DNA of 64,000 nucleotides from Acidimicrobiia bacterium (GCA_009841105.1 VXMM01000023.1:151703-215702); one strand, 5' to 3'. Shown: positions 27,118-37,264, numbered from the stretch's first letter. The notes: generated from the sequence alone by a model not told the origin. Numbers and translations are program-made.

Positions 27118-30100
27118 TCATACGAGGGCCGCCTCCCCGAATATGCCCTTCACCTCGGCGTAGAGCGAGGACGACAACTCCACCTGCTCATCCAGCCTGA
27201 AGACCTTCCGACTCTCCCCGGCCGTGAGATCGATGTAGACCGGCGCCGGCCCCGGATGGTTGGACAGCACCTGCCGGAGCTCGCGTAGCGCCTCCGTGAA
27301 GGCGTCCTTCTCCGTGAGCGCCCGGTGGGGCTCCAGACGTAGCCAGAGGTCGCTGTCGGGAACGAGCTTGGGTCGGGTGATCCGGTAGGCCCGCATCTTG
27401 ACCTCATCCCCCGGGTTGTTCAGCATGCCCTCGACCACCATGATGGCGTCCTCCTCCAGTATCTCGCCGGCCGAGGCCAGGGTCTTGGGAAAGGCCACCA
27501 CCTCGACCGAGTTGTCGAGGTCCTCTATGTTGAAGTAAGCCATCTGCTCCCCGGAGGCGGTGTAGCGACGAGTGATGCCGCTGACGATCCCGCCGATCCT
27601 GACCCGCTCCCTGTCCGGCAACCCCGCCAGCCCGGACACGGTGGTCGTGGTGTGCTGGGCCAGGGCCCTGGTCAGGCCGTGTAGCGGATGGTCCGAGACA
27701 TAGAGGCCCAGCATTTCCTTCTCGTGGGCCAACAGGATGTCCTTCTTCCACTCTTCGCCGGGAATCGTCACCTCGTCGAACTCCGGGACCTCGGCGTCCC
27801 CGCCGAACAGGCTGAACTGGCCCGCGTCCTCGTGGCGCCTCCGGGCGAGGGTGCGCTCGACCATCAGCTCCGCCACCTCGTGCAGGCCCTTCCGGGTGTG
27901 TCCCAGGTCTTCGAAGGCACCCGCGCGGATGAGCGAGGCCACCACTCGCTTGTTGAGCGCCGTGGCGTCCACTCGGTTGGCGAAGTCCTGGAAGTCGGCG
28001 AAGGCGCCCCCGGCGTGGCGGGCCTCGATGATCTTCTCCACCACCGCCGACCCTACGTTCCGCACGCCGGAGATTCCGAACACGATCCTGCCGTCCCGGA
28101 CGGTGAAGTCATCCTCCGACGCATTGACCGACGGGGCCGACACCTCCAGCCCCATCGTCCGGCACTCGCTCAGGTACATCCGGGTACGGTCCTTGTCCCG
28201 GCGCGACGACGTAAGCAGGGCGGCCATGTACTCGGCCGGGAAGTGAACCTTGAGGTAGGCCGTCTGGTAGGCCAACAGGCCGTAGGCGGCGCTGTGCGAC
28301 TTGTTGAAGCCGTAACCCGCGAAGCCCTCGATCGAGTCGAATAGCTCGCCGCCGAACTCCGGCGCGTTGCCGCCGTCCACCACCCCGGCCACGAACTTGT
28401 CCCGTTCCTTGGCCATGATGGCCGGGATCTTCTTGCCCATCGCCTTGCGCAGGGCGTCGGCGTCGGCCATCGAGTACCCCGCGATGTCGCGGGCGATCTG
28501 CATGACCTGTTCCTGGTAGATCATGAGACCGTAGGTCTCGCTCAGCACGCCCTCGGTGGCCGGGTGGGGATAATCCACTTCGCTGCGCCGGTTCTTGCGG
28601 TTGGCGTAGGCGTTGTGCCAGTCGTTGGACATCGGCCCGGGCCGGTACAGGGCGACCAGGGCGATCATGTCCTCGAAGCGATCCGGCTGCAGGCTCCGGA
28701 TCAGCGAGCGCATAGCAGTACCTTCCAGCTGGAAGACCCCGATGGTGTCGCCCCGGCACAGCATGGCGTAGGTGTCGGGATCGTCCAGGGCGACCCGGTC
28801 GATGTCGGGACGGGCGCCGGTACTCCGTTCGATCAGATCCAGCGTCCGATCGATGGTCGACAGCGTGCGCAGGCCGAGAATGTCCATCTTGAGCAGCCCC
28901 AGCTTCTCGATGGCATGCATCTCGTACTGGGTGACCACCTCGGCGTCCTCGCCCTTGCGCTGTACCGGAACCAGATCGGTCAGCGGACGCGGCGCGATCA
29001 CCACCGCGGCGGCGTGGATCGAGTCCTGGCGGCGAAGCCCTTCCAGGCCCCGCGCTGTGTCCAGGACCAGGCGGGCATCCTCCTCTTTCCGGTATTCCTC
29101 GCGCAGTCCGGAGGCGTGGTTGTGCCATTCCTTGGTGATCCCATCGGCCTCGGGACCCGGGGGGTTGAAGCAGATGTCGAGCGAGGCCTCCCGTCCCAGG
29201 ACCGCAGCCGGCATCAGCTTGGCAAGGCGGTCCCCCATCGCGTACGGGAATCCCTGAACCCGGGCCGAGTCGCGGATCGCCTGCTTGCCCTTGATGGTGG
29301 AGAAGGTGACGATCTGCGCCACATGGTCGGATCCGTACTTGTCCGCCGCGTACCGGATGATGTCGCCCCGGAAACGCTCATCGAAGTCCATGTCGATGTC
29401 GGGCATCTCGCGCCGCCCGGGGTTCAGGAAGCGCTCGAAGATCAGGCCGTACTCGAGCGGGTCCAGATCGGTGATACCCAACGCGTACGAGACGATCGAT
29501 CCGGCCGCCGAACCCCGGCCCGGACCGACCCGGATCCGGCGCGACCTCGCGTAGCGCACCAGGTCCCAGACAATCAGGAAGTAGTCGGGGAAGCCCATAT
29601 CCTCGATGATCCGCATCTCGTGATCTATGCGCCTCCCGACCTCGCCGCCGGCCTCGCCCTGGTAGCGGCGGCGAGCTCCTTCGGTCACCAACTCCCGCAG
29701 GTAGGACATGGCGGTGTGGCCGTCCGGCACCGGAAAGTGGGGCAGAAGCAGCTGATCGAAGTCCAGATCCACGTTCACGCGCTCGGCTATCAGGAGGGTG
29801 TTGTCGCACGCCCCGGGATAGATGTCGTCCGGGAACCGGTCCCGCATCTCACGGGCGGTCTTCAGGTAGAACTCGTCGCCCTCGAAACGGAGGCCTCGGT
29901 CCGGGTCGTTAACGGTCGATCCGGTCTGGATGCAGAGCAGGACGTCGTGGGCGGCCGCCTCGTCCTGGCGGGTGTAGTGGGCATCGTTGGTGGCCAGGAG
30001 CGGAGCGCCGATCCGGCCGGATATCTCCAGCAGGTCGGGGAGAATGCGCTGCTGGCTCTCCAGGCCCAAGTCCTGGACCTCGATGAAGAACCGGTCCCGG

Positions 30101-30642
30101 CCGAAGATGTCCTGGTATAGGCCGGCTGCCTCCACCGCCTGCTCCATGTCCCTACGGCCGCCGGCGTACCCGTCTTCCCGCGGCGCGTCCGGGGCCAGCA
30201 ATGTGGGGACGTGACCGGCCAGGCAGCCGCTGGTGGCGATGACCCCCTCGGCATACTCGGCCAGCAGCTCCTGGTCCATACGGGGCTTGTAGTAGTAACC
30301 CTCCAGGAAGGCCCTGCTGACCAGCTTGAGAAGGTTGGCGTAGCCGGTCTGGGTCTCGGCCAGCAGGGTGATGTGATGGCGAACGTTGTCGCGGCCGGTG
30401 GGCCGATCGAAGCGGGAGCCGGTCGTCAGGTAACCCTCCACGCCGAGGATCGGCTTGATGCCTGCCCGGGTGGCCGCCCGGTAGAAGTCGACCGCGCCGT
30501 ATAGCACTCCGTGATCCGTCAGACCCAGCGCTGTCTGCCCGTCTGATACAACCGCTGCCACGGCGTCGTCGATGCGTGCCGCACCGTCCAGCATCGAGAA
30601 CTCGCTGTGAACGTGGAGGTGAACGAAACCCCTACTTGCCAT
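27118..30642 (-). CDS. dnaE: DNA polymerase III alpha subunit
   Basis: Main replicative polymerase subunit, 1174 residues, the normal DnaE1 length. The N-terminal PHP domain starts HLHVHSEFSMLDG with its metal-binding histidines. The polymerase core has GPGRGSAAGSIVSYALG and the catalytic acidic cluster PDIDMDFDERFR near residue 405, followed by YGFNKSHSAAYGLLAYQTAYL. The C-terminus includes an OB-fold region (RIGGIVSGITRRYT). The ATG at 30642 has AAGGA about seven bases upstream. There is no adjacent imuA/imuB, so it is the replicative rather than the mutagenic paralogue. Confidence 0.96.
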   Translation of the reverse strand: MASRGFVHLHVHSEFSMLDGAARIDDAVAAVVSDGQTALGLTDHGVLYGAVDFYRAATRAGIKPILGVEGYLTTGSRFDRPTGRDNVRHHITLLAETQTGYANLLKLVSRAFLEGYYYKPRMDQELLAEYAEGVIATSGCLAGHVPTLLAPDAPREDGYAGGRRDMEQAVEAAGLYQDIFGRDRFFIEVQDLGLESQQRILPDLLEISGRIGAPLLATNDAHYTRQDEAAAHDVLLCIQTGSTVNDPDRGLRFEGDEFYLKTAREMRDRFPDDIYPGACDNTLLIAERVNVDLDFDQLLLPHFPVPDGHTAMSYLRELVTEGARRRYQGEAGGEVGRRIDHEMRIIEDMGFPDYFLIVWDLVRYARSRRIRVGPGRGSAAGSIVSYALGITDLDPLEYGLIFERFLNPGRREMPDIDMDFDERFRGDIIRYAADKYGSDHVAQIVTFSTIKGKQAIRDSARVQGFPYAMGDRLAKLMPAAVLGREASLDICFNPPGPEADGITKEWHNHASGLREEYRKEEDARLVLDTARGLEGLRRQDSIHAAAVVIAPRPLTDLVPVQRKGEDAEVVTQYEMHAIEKLGLLKMDILGLRTLSTIDRTLDLIERSTGARPDIDRVALDDPDTYAMLCRGDTIGVFQLEGTAMRSLIRSLQPDRFEDMIALVALYRPGPMSNDWHNAYANRKNRRSEVDYPHPATEGVLSETYGLMIYQEQVMQIARDIAGYSMADADALRKAMGKKIPAIMAKERDKFVAGVVDGGNAPEFGGELFDSIEGFAGYGFNKSHSAAYGLLAYQTAYLKVHFPAEYMAALLTSSRRDKDRTRMYLSECRTMGLEVSAPSVNASEDDFTVRDGRIVFGISGVRNVGSAVVEKIIEARHAGGAFADFQDFANRVDATALNKRVVASLIRAGAFEDLGHTRKGLHEVAELMVERTLARRRHEDAGQFSLFGGDAEVPEFDEVTIPGEEWKKDILLAHEKEMLGLYVSDHPLHGLTRALAQHTTTTVSGLAGLPDRERVRIGGIVSGITRRYTASGEQMAYFNIEDLDNSVEVVAFPKTLASAGEILEEDAIMVVEGMLNNPGDEVKMRAYRITRPKLVPDSDLWLRLEPHRALTEKDAFTEALRELRQVLSNHPGPAPVYIDLTAGESRKVFRLDEQVELSSSLYAEVKGIFGEAALV

Positions 30643-30666
30643 GCCCCATCCTTGACCGCTACCCGT

Positions 30667-30725
30667 TGACCGGTCAGGGGTACCCAGCGATCCACAACAC
30701 TAGCGAAATCCGGTCGGTCGACCGA
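30667..30725. promoter_or_regulatory. two perfect palindromes upstream of dnaE
   Basis: TGACCGGTCA (30667-30676) and TCGGTCGACCGA (30714-30725) are perfect 10- and 12-bp palindromes in the 140-base gap before dnaE, sharing the GGTC/GACC core and centred 48 bp apart. They might bind a dimeric regulator of dnaE. I could not place a convincing promoter relative to them. Confidence 0.3.
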
Positions 30726-30782
30726 GAATCGTCGCCCTAATCAGTCGTGTTTACAAACGAACGCGCATAGCGTGAACACGCC

Positions 30783-31724
30783 CTAGTCGGGCGCCTCACC
30801 GCTGACGGGCCTACCGAGGACATCGAGGCTCGACCGGAGATCGGATGGAAGGGACACCTCCACCTCGACATCCCGGCGGGTGACCGGATGGACGAAGCCG
30901 AGCCGGTGGGCATGGAGCCAGACGCGGCCCGGATCGACTCCGGCCCGGGCGGGCCGTCCGTAGACCCGATCCCCCACCACCGGCCGGCCGATCGAGCCCA
31001 GGTGCACCCGGATCTGGTGGGTTCGCCCGGTCTCGAGAGTCACTTCGAGCAGGCTCAGCAAGGGACGATCCCACGTCGCCAGCCACTGGTAATGGGTGAC
31101 GGCGGGCTTGCCGCCGGGACCTACGAACCGCCTCGCACGCCGCCGATCGATCGGCGCATCGATCGTCCCTGAGGCGACACCGAAGCCGCCGTGGGTGAGG
31201 GTGAGGTAGCACCGGTTTACCTCTCGAGCTGCAATCGCATCGGTCAGGCGACGATGAGCGACCGGATGCCGGGCGATGAGGATCGCTCCCGAGGTGTCCT
31301 TGTCGAGCCGGTGGACGATCCCCCACCGCGGGTACTCGCCCACCCCCTCCACTTCGGGCCACCGATGGAGAAGCGCCGAGACCAGCGTTGCCTCGCCGTG
31401 ACCGGGTGCCGGGTGGGTGACCATCCCCGCGGGCTTGCCGATCACGGCCAGGTGGCGGTCTTCGTAGCGGACGTCGAGCTCGACCGGATGGGGCCTCAAT
31501 GGTCGGGTGGTTTCTGGAGGGACGAACCAGAGGCCGTCTCCAGCTGCAAGCCGGGTACCTGGCCGGCATCTGCTATCCGGTCCGGCCGTGATCCGCCCGG
31601 ACCGTCCGGTCTCGATCATCCGCCTCGCTCTCGCCCTGCTCACCCCGGCCAGCCGGGCCAGGATCATGTCGAAGCGGGCGCCGTCCAGCGAGTCGGGGAC
31701 GGTCAGGTGCGTCTCGCCGCCCAT
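30783..31724 (-). CDS. rluD: RluD-type 23S rRNA pseudouridine synthase
   Basis: Converts uridines of the large-subunit rRNA to pseudouridine, 313 residues. An S4-like RNA-binding domain occupies residues ~5-70 (RFDMILARLAGVSRARARRMI). The catalytic domain has HRLDKDTSGAILIAR, with the catalytic aspartate near residue 141, and TGRTHQIRVHL. The ATG at 31724 overlaps the end of lspA by 22 bases; the frame stays open further upstream within lspA but is not family-like there. The lspA-rluD pairing is common in bacteria. Exact target positions cannot be told from sequence. Confidence 0.93.
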   Translation of the reverse strand: MGGETHLTVPDSLDGARFDMILARLAGVSRARARRMIETGRSGRITAGPDSRCRPGTRLAAGDGLWFVPPETTRPLRPHPVELDVRYEDRHLAVIGKPAGMVTHPAPGHGEATLVSALLHRWPEVEGVGEYPRWGIVHRLDKDTSGAILIARHPVAHRRLTDAIAAREVNRCYLTLTHGGFGVASGTIDAPIDRRRARRFVGPGGKPAVTHYQWLATWDRPLLSLLEVTLETGRTHQIRVHLGSIGRPVVGDRVYGRPARAGVDPGRVWLHAHRLGFVHPVTRRDVEVEVSLPSDLRSSLDVLGRPVSGEAPD

Positions 31725-32179
31725 ACGAGGATCACGACGCCCACCGTGATGGCGGAGTCGGCCAGGTTGAAGGTGGGCCAGAAGCTGAAATCGATGAAGT
31801 CCGTGACCGATCCGGACATCCATGGTCCGCGCAGGAGACGATCAACGAGGTTGCCTATCGCCCCGCCGAGCACCAGACCAAACCCCACCACCTCGGTGGT
31901 GCTGCGGGTGCGCTCCACCAGCACCAGGATCAGGGCCGCCACGAGGGCGGCGGCCAACCCCAACCAGGAACCGTAACCCTGGAATAGGGAGAAGGCCGCC
32001 CCCGAGTTCTCGGTGACCGCGAGCCGGAACCAGCCGGGAATTATCACGAGGTCGTGGTCGGCCAGCGCCGTTCGCGCCCATAGCTTGCTGATCTGATCGG
32101 CTACCAGAACGGCCCCGCCGAGGAGGCCGGCGTTGATACGTCGGCTGGTCAGCGCCGGCGCGATGCGCACTTCACGCAC
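31703..32179 (-). CDS. lspA: lipoprotein signal peptidase (signal peptidase II)
   Basis: Removes signal peptides from lipoproteins in the membrane, such as the binding protein at 20464-21879. Four helices are evident. Catalytic-site features are ENSGAAFSLFQG, GGAIGNLVDRL and the aspartate region VTDFIDF...FNLADSAIT. The start is uncertain: GTG codons at 32179 and 32170 give 158 or 155 residues, matching the family, whereas the ATG at 32242 would overlap the preceding gene by 94 bases. I use 32179; it overlaps the TraR/DksA gene by 31 bases. Confidence 0.9.
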   Translation of the reverse strand: MREVRIAPALTSRRINAGLLGGAVLVADQISKLWARTALADHDLVIIPGWFRLAVTENSGAAFSLFQGYGSWLGLAAALVAALILVLVERTRSTTEVVGFGLVLGGAIGNLVDRLLRGPWMSGSVTDFIDFSFWPTFNLADSAITVGVVILVWAARRT

Positions 32180-32529
32180 AAACTGGTCTGCGGAAGTGCC
32201 CGCAGGCGCGCCACCGGAATGGGACTTCCGCATACTCGACAATCGCCATAGGTGCCGTCCTCGAGTGACTGCAAGGCACTGCGTACCTGGCCGAGCAGGT
32301 CACGGCTGTTGCGGTCCACGGAGAGCTCCTTCTCGAACTCGAAGGCCATCGAGCCGCCATCGGCGGAGTCCGGATCCGGCCTGCGCTCGGCCGCGGTCTC
32401 AGCCATCCTGACCTCGCTCCGCTCGGCTTCGTGGTCAGCGATCACCGCGACCAGACTCCGCTCCCTCTCCTCGAGGATCCTCTTGAAACGTGCGAGCGTG
32501 GACTCGGCCAGCTTGCGGCGAGACGCCAT
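32149..32529 (-). CDS. TraR/DksA-type zinc-finger regulator
   Basis: 126 residues. An N-terminal coiled-coil-like helix pair is followed by a four-cysteine zinc finger, CRVCG (near residue 97) and CVKC (near 119), spaced as in DksA/TraR proteins that insert into the RNA polymerase secondary channel. The acidic coiled-coil tip of DksA is not clearly recognisable, so the effect on transcription is uncertain. The ATG at 32529 has a strong site, GGAGGAAGAGGG. In actinobacteria this gene commonly sits between ileS and lspA, as here, and it probably leads the lspA-rluD transcript. Confidence 0.88.
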   Translation of the reverse strand: MASRRKLAESTLARFKRILEERERSLVAVIADHEAERSEVRMAETAAERRPDPDSADGGSMAFEFEKELSVDRNSRDLLGQVRSALQSLEDGTYGDCRVCGSPIPVARLRALPQTSLCVKCASRRR

Positions 32530-32677
32530 ACCCTCTTCCTCCAGGGGCGCGATTGTGGGGGCCGATTGAAGCTAGCAGGTCCGAAACCCGACCGCAGGCA
32601 TCGCTGCGCCCACCGGCCGGTTCCGGCAGCACCAATCGCTACGGGTACGATGGCGCCCGCCAGCTACTCCCAGGATC

Positions 32678-35600
32678 ATGCCAGGTAGCCAACCCGACTC
32701 CCCGCCGATCTCAGACTTCACCCGGGTGCCGCCCGGGCTCGACCTCCCGGCCCTCGATGGGCGCATCCTGGAGCGTTGGGACGAGACCGGCGCCTTCCAC
32801 GCATCAGTCGAGATGCGGCCTCGCGAGCACGAGTACACGTTCTACGACGGCCCCCCGTTTGCCTCCGGGAGCCCCCACTACGGTCACATCCTGGCCGGGA
32901 TCATCAAGGACATAGTGCCCCGTTACTGGACCATGCGAGGGCACCGGGTGGAGCGCCGCTTCGGATGGGACACCCACGGCTTACCGGTCGAGATGGAGGT
33001 CGAGCAGCAGCTCGGCATCTCCGGCCCCCGCCAGATCCAGGATCTGGGCGTAACCGTCTTCAACGACGCCTGCCGCCGGATGGTCGAGGTCACCACCGCC
33101 GACTGGGAGGGCATAACCCGCCGCATAGGCCGCTGGGTCGACTTCAAGAACGACTACAAGACCATGGATCCCGAGTTCATGGAGAGCGTCTGGTGGGTGT
33201 TCCGAGCGCTGTGGGACAAGGGCCTGGTCTACCGGGCCTTCAAGGTGCTTCCCTATTCGTGGGCTGCCGGCACCACCCTGTCCAACTTCGAGGTGAGCCT
33301 GGGCGGCTACCGCGACCACCCGGACCCCGCCATCACGGTCCGCCTGGAGATCCTCAAGGCCCCTGACCCCGGTGGGCCGGTCCGCCCCGGCGACTACCTG
33401 ACCATCTGGACCACCACACCATGGACGCTTCCGGGGAACCTGGCAGTGGCGGTCGGACCGGACATCGACTACGTGGCCATCGAGGACCGCGGCGGGCGCC
33501 ATTGGGTGGCAGCCCAGCAGGTAGAAGAGGTCTTCGGTGAGGCCCGGCAGCCGGCGGCGGGCGCGTCCGGCCGCGAGCTGCTGGGGGTCCGCTACCGGCC
33601 GCCCCTCCCCTATTTCGAGGATCGGGCCGGCGCGGGTGCCTTCCGGGTCATTCACAGCCCCTCGGTCACCACCGACGAGGGAACAGGCCTGGTCCATATG
33701 GCACCCGCCTACGGCGAGGAGGACCTCTACGCGCTGGCGGACGCCGGCCTGGACGTCATCGTCGACCCGGTCGATCTCGAGGCGAGGTTCACCAACGCCA
33801 CTCCCGACCTGGCCGGGCTGCATGTGTTCGAGGCGGCCGACACCATCATCGGCCTGCTCCGGGAATCGGGAGCACTGCTGAAGAACGAGCAGATCGTCCA
33901 CTCCTACCCGTTCTGCTACCGCACCGATCAGCCGCTCATCTACAAGGCCATCCCGACCTGGTTCGTCCGCGTCGAGGCGATCCGCGACCGGATGGTGGAG
34001 TTGAACAGATCCATCCACTGGGTCCCGGGACCGGTCGGGGCCAACCGGTTCGGAAACTGGCTGGAGGACGCCCGGGACTGGGCGGTCTCCCGCAACCGGT
34101 TCTGGGGGAGCTGCATCCCGGTCTGGGAGTGCGACTCCTGCGACTACCAGGAGTGTATGGGCAGCAGGGCCGACCTGGCCGACCGGACCGGCGTCTGGCT
34201 GGAGGACCTGCACAAGCACGTGGTGGACGAGGTGACCTATCCGTGCCCGGACAGGATGGGCACCATGGTGCGCGTGCCCGAAGTGCTGGACTGCTGGTTC
34301 GAGTCCGGCTCGATGCCCTACGCCCAGTATCACTATCCGTTCGAGAACGAGGAGCGCTTTCCGCGTACGTTCCCCGCCGACTTCATCGCGGAGGGCCTCG
34401 ACCAGACCCGGGGATGGTTCTACACCCTTCACGTGCTGGCCGCCGCCCTATTCGACGAGGTGGCTTTCCGCAACTGCGTCGTCAACGGCATGATCCTGGC
34501 GGAGGACGGGCGCAAGATGTCCAAGCGCCTCAAGAACTACCCCGAGCCTTCCGCCGTCCTGGACCGCTACGGGGGAGACGCGGTCCGGGCCTACCTGATC
34601 GACTCGCCGGTCCTCCGCGCCGAGCCGCTCCGCTTCTCCGAGGCGGGGGTGCGCGAGGTGGTGCGGACGGTGATCCTGCCGTTCTGGAACGCCTATTCCT
34701 TCTTCACCACCTATGCCGAGGCGGACGGTATCCGGTTCGACGACTTGAGGTCGGCGCCGCCACCCGCCGACCGGCCCGAGATCGACCGCTGGATACTGAG
34801 TGTCCTGCAATCGCTGATCCGGCGAACCAACGAGATGATGGAGGGCTACTACCTGTATGCCGTGGTGGGCCCGGCTCTCGGCTTCGTCAACGACCTGACC
34901 AACTGGTACGTGAGGAGATCCAGGCGCCGGTTCTGGAGGGCTCGGGAGGGCAACGAGGCCGACAAGCAAGCCGCCTTCGCCACCCTCTACGAGGTGCTGG
35001 TGACCTTCAGCCGGTTGCTGGCGCCGGTCCTCCCCTTCATTACCGAGGAGATACACGCCGGCCTGGTCCCGGAGGCTTCCAGCGTCCATCACACCGACTA
35101 CCCGATGGTGGACGAGGACACGATCGACGAGGACCTCGAGCGGTCGATGAACGTCGCCCGCACGGTGGTGACGCTGGGACGGTCGCTCCGGTCGGATCAC
35201 TCGATCGGTGTTCGCCAGCCCCTGGCGCGCCTCGCCGTGATCACCCGGGACCCGGAGGTAAAGGCAGCGGTCCACCGCCACGGCGCGGTGATCGCCGACG
35301 AGCTCAACGTCAGGGAGATCGGCACCCGCGATGACGAGCTTTCGGTGGTCGAGTTGGCGGCCAAGGCCAACTACAGGCGCCTCGGGCCCCGCCTCGGCGC
35401 CGCGGTCCGGGAAGTCGCAGCCGCGCTCGCCGACCTCGACTCGGAACAGGTGGCGTCCCTGGTCGAGGCGGGCGGGATGACCGTCGCCGGCCACGACTTG
35501 AGCGCCGACGACGTGGTGGTCACCAGGAACCCCCGGACGGGTATGGCCGTGGCATCGGACGGTTCGCTGTCGGTAGCCCTCGACACGGTGCTGACCGACG

Positions 35601-35887
35601 AGCTGAGGAGCGAGGGCCGGGCCCGCGAGGTGGTATCACGGATCCAGCGTGCCCGGCGCGACATCGGGCTAGAGGTCACCGACCGGATCCGGCTCCGGTA
35701 CAAGACCGACGACGATCTCCTCGGCGAGGCTATCGAAACCCATGCCGATTTCATCGCCGGCGAGGTGCTGGCGCTGACGATCGAGGCCGGGTCTACGGCG
35801 GGAGGCATGAGGTTCGAGATCGGCCGCAGCATCCTGTCGGTACGGCTCGAGAAGGCAGCCGCGGCCGATGGCAACTCCATAGCCTGA
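32678..35887 (+). CDS. ileS: isoleucyl-tRNA synthetase
   Basis: Charges tRNA-Ile, 1069 residues. The class I ATP site is HYGH (67-70, in PFASGSPHYGHI), and the second signature is KMSKR (613-617). The editing domain lies between (TTPWTLPGN near 245, GTGLVHMAPAYGEED near 340). Length and the opening FYDGPPFASGSPHYG fit the long, eukaryote-like class of bacterial IleS, which in other species is less sensitive to mupirocin; that is family knowledge, not shown here. The 148-base leader has no T-box motif. Divergent from the TraR/DksA gene. Confidence 0.96.
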   Translation: MPGSQPDSPPISDFTRVPPGLDLPALDGRILERWDETGAFHASVEMRPREHEYTFYDGPPFASGSPHYGHILAGIIKDIVPRYWTMRGHRVERRFGWDTHGLPVEMEVEQQLGISGPRQIQDLGVTVFNDACRRMVEVTTADWEGITRRIGRWVDFKNDYKTMDPEFMESVWWVFRALWDKGLVYRAFKVLPYSWAAGTTLSNFEVSLGGYRDHPDPAITVRLEILKAPDPGGPVRPGDYLTIWTTTPWTLPGNLAVAVGPDIDYVAIEDRGGRHWVAAQQVEEVFGEARQPAAGASGRELLGVRYRPPLPYFEDRAGAGAFRVIHSPSVTTDEGTGLVHMAPAYGEEDLYALADAGLDVIVDPVDLEARFTNATPDLAGLHVFEAADTIIGLLRESGALLKNEQIVHSYPFCYRTDQPLIYKAIPTWFVRVEAIRDRMVELNRSIHWVPGPVGANRFGNWLEDARDWAVSRNRFWGSCIPVWECDSCDYQECMGSRADLADRTGVWLEDLHKHVVDEVTYPCPDRMGTMVRVPEVLDCWFESGSMPYAQYHYPFENEERFPRTFPADFIAEGLDQTRGWFYTLHVLAAALFDEVAFRNCVVNGMILAEDGRKMSKRLKNYPEPSAVLDRYGGDAVRAYLIDSPVLRAEPLRFSEAGVREVVRTVILPFWNAYSFFTTYAEADGIRFDDLRSAPPPADRPEIDRWILSVLQSLIRRTNEMMEGYYLYAVVGPALGFVNDLTNWYVRRSRRRFWRAREGNEADKQAAFATLYEVLVTFSRLLAPVLPFITEEIHAGLVPEASSVHHTDYPMVDEDTIDEDLERSMNVARTVVTLGRSLRSDHSIGVRQPLARLAVITRDPEVKAAVHRHGAVIADELNVREIGTRDDELSVVELAAKANYRRLGPRLGAAVREVAAALADLDSEQVASLVEAGGMTVAGHDLSADDVVVTRNPRTGMAVASDGSLSVALDTVLTDELRSEGRAREVVSRIQRARRDIGLEVTDRIRLRYKTDDDLLGEAIETHADFIAGEVLALTIEAGSTAGGMRFEIGRSILSVRLEKAAAADGNSIA

Positions 35888-35945
35888 TCCAGAGAGGCAG
35901 CGGCCGGCGCAACCGCCTTCTCCTGCTGTCGATACCGGGAACCCG

Positions 35946-37238
35946 CTACCCGAACCGGCGCGGTGAGAACGGCTCCAAGTCGAGGTCGGTGGGTCGGTCG
36001 CAGATGATCTGGGCTACGAGCCGGCCGGTTAGAGGACCGTGCGACAGACCGAGCTTGCCGTGGCCGACGGCGTAGGTGACGTTGCGCCAGCCGGATGACC
36101 GACCGATCATGGGAAGGCCGTCGGGTGTTACCGGCCGCAGACCCGCCCATCGTTCCAGCACGGTGAGCTCGGGGTCGAGCCGCACCCGGGATCGAGCGTT
36201 GGCCTCGACCTGAGCCAGGCGGCGGAGCGACGGCCTGGTATCGAGGCGCCCCAACTCGAGCCAGCCGCTCAACCTCAGCTTGTCCCCTATCGGGTTCACC
36301 GCCACCCACCGGTCTCCTATCAGGAGGTTGTTGCGTGGACCTTGACGGGGCGCCGCCACGGTCATGCTGTATCCCTTACCGGCCTGGATGGGAACCGACT
36401 CGCCGAGCAGAGAGGCCACCCGGGGGGTCCACGCGCCGGTGGCTATCACAACTTCGTCAGCGGTCAGGTCGCCCCGGGAGGTCACCAGACGGTCCACCGT
36501 GCCGCCCGAGGTCCGGAAGTCCAGCAGCCGGGTATGGGGCACGAACACGACCCCACGTGCCGACAGCACCGACACGATCCCGGACATGAACCGGGCGGGA
36601 TCGAGGCCGGCGTCGTCCACACACCGGAATCCGCCTAGGACCTCCTCGTTCAGCGCCGGCTCCAACTCGCGGATCTGGGCGGTGTCGTATCGCTCGATGG
36701 TCACGCCGTAACGCTCCATCGTTTCGGCCTCGTGCCGGCCGGCCGCGAAAGCCGCCTCGTCTCCGTAGACGTAGAGAAGTCCGAGCTTGCGGTAGTCACA
36801 TTTGATCTCGTCACGCTCGATCCACTCCGCCACGAGATCGGCACTCCGGAACCCGAGGGCGCGCAGGACGACCGTACCGGCATCGGCCGCCCGGGAATTG
36901 CAATTACGGGCGAACCGGACCATCCAGCGCAGGTACGACGGGTCGATCGACGGCCGCACCGTCACCGGCCCGGTGCGGCGGATCATCCCGCGTACCACAC
37001 CGGACATCACGCCCGGGGCGGCCATCGGAATCAGATGGCTCGGGGTAATCAGTCCGGCGTTGCCAGCGGCGCTTCCGCGTGCGATCGGCCCCTCGTCGAT
37101 CACGACCACCTGGCGACCATGGGCCGCCAACTCGTATGCGCTGCATAACCCGACCACCCCACCCCCGACAACCACCACGTCAGCGTTTCGGGGAAGGGAC
37201 CTCACGGGAGGCGACACCTCGGAAGATCGATACGACAT
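35946..37238 (-). CDS. FAD-dependent amino-acid oxidoreductase, DadA/DAO family
   Basis: 430 residues. The FAD-binding Rossmann motif DVVVVGGGVVGLCSAYELA is near residue 20. The C-terminal FAD contact is in WAGLRPVTPDGLPMIGRS and VTYAVGHGKLGLSHGP, both typical of D-amino-acid dehydrogenases that oxidise D-alanine and similar substrates to the keto acid. Sarcosine or glycine oxidase activity is an alternative. It lies 26 bases downstream of divIVA on the same strand, at the tail of the dcw cluster, so D-alanine from wall turnover is an attractive but unproven substrate. Confidence 0.85.
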   Translation of the reverse strand: MSYRSSEVSPPVRSLPRNADVVVVGGGVVGLCSAYELAAHGRQVVVIDEGPIARGSAAGNAGLITPSHLIPMAAPGVMSGVVRGMIRRTGPVTVRPSIDPSYLRWMVRFARNCNSRAADAGTVVLRALGFRSADLVAEWIERDEIKCDYRKLGLLYVYGDEAAFAAGRHEAETMERYGVTIERYDTAQIRELEPALNEEVLGGFRCVDDAGLDPARFMSGIVSVLSARGVVFVPHTRLLDFRTSGGTVDRLVTSRGDLTADEVVIATGAWTPRVASLLGESVPIQAGKGYSMTVAAPRQGPRNNLLIGDRWVAVNPIGDKLRLSGWLELGRLDTRPSLRRLAQVEANARSRVRLDPELTVLERWAGLRPVTPDGLPMIGRSSGWRNVTYAVGHGKLGLSHGPLTGRLVAQIICDRPTDLDLEPFSPRRFG

Positions 37239-37264
37239 CTGGACTCCTCGGCCGGACCGCTATA

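Noticed and set aside
32530..32677. T-box riboswitch in the ileS leader
   Set aside because: No TGGNACCGCG-type T-box sequence or specifier-loop structure could be found in the 148-base leader.
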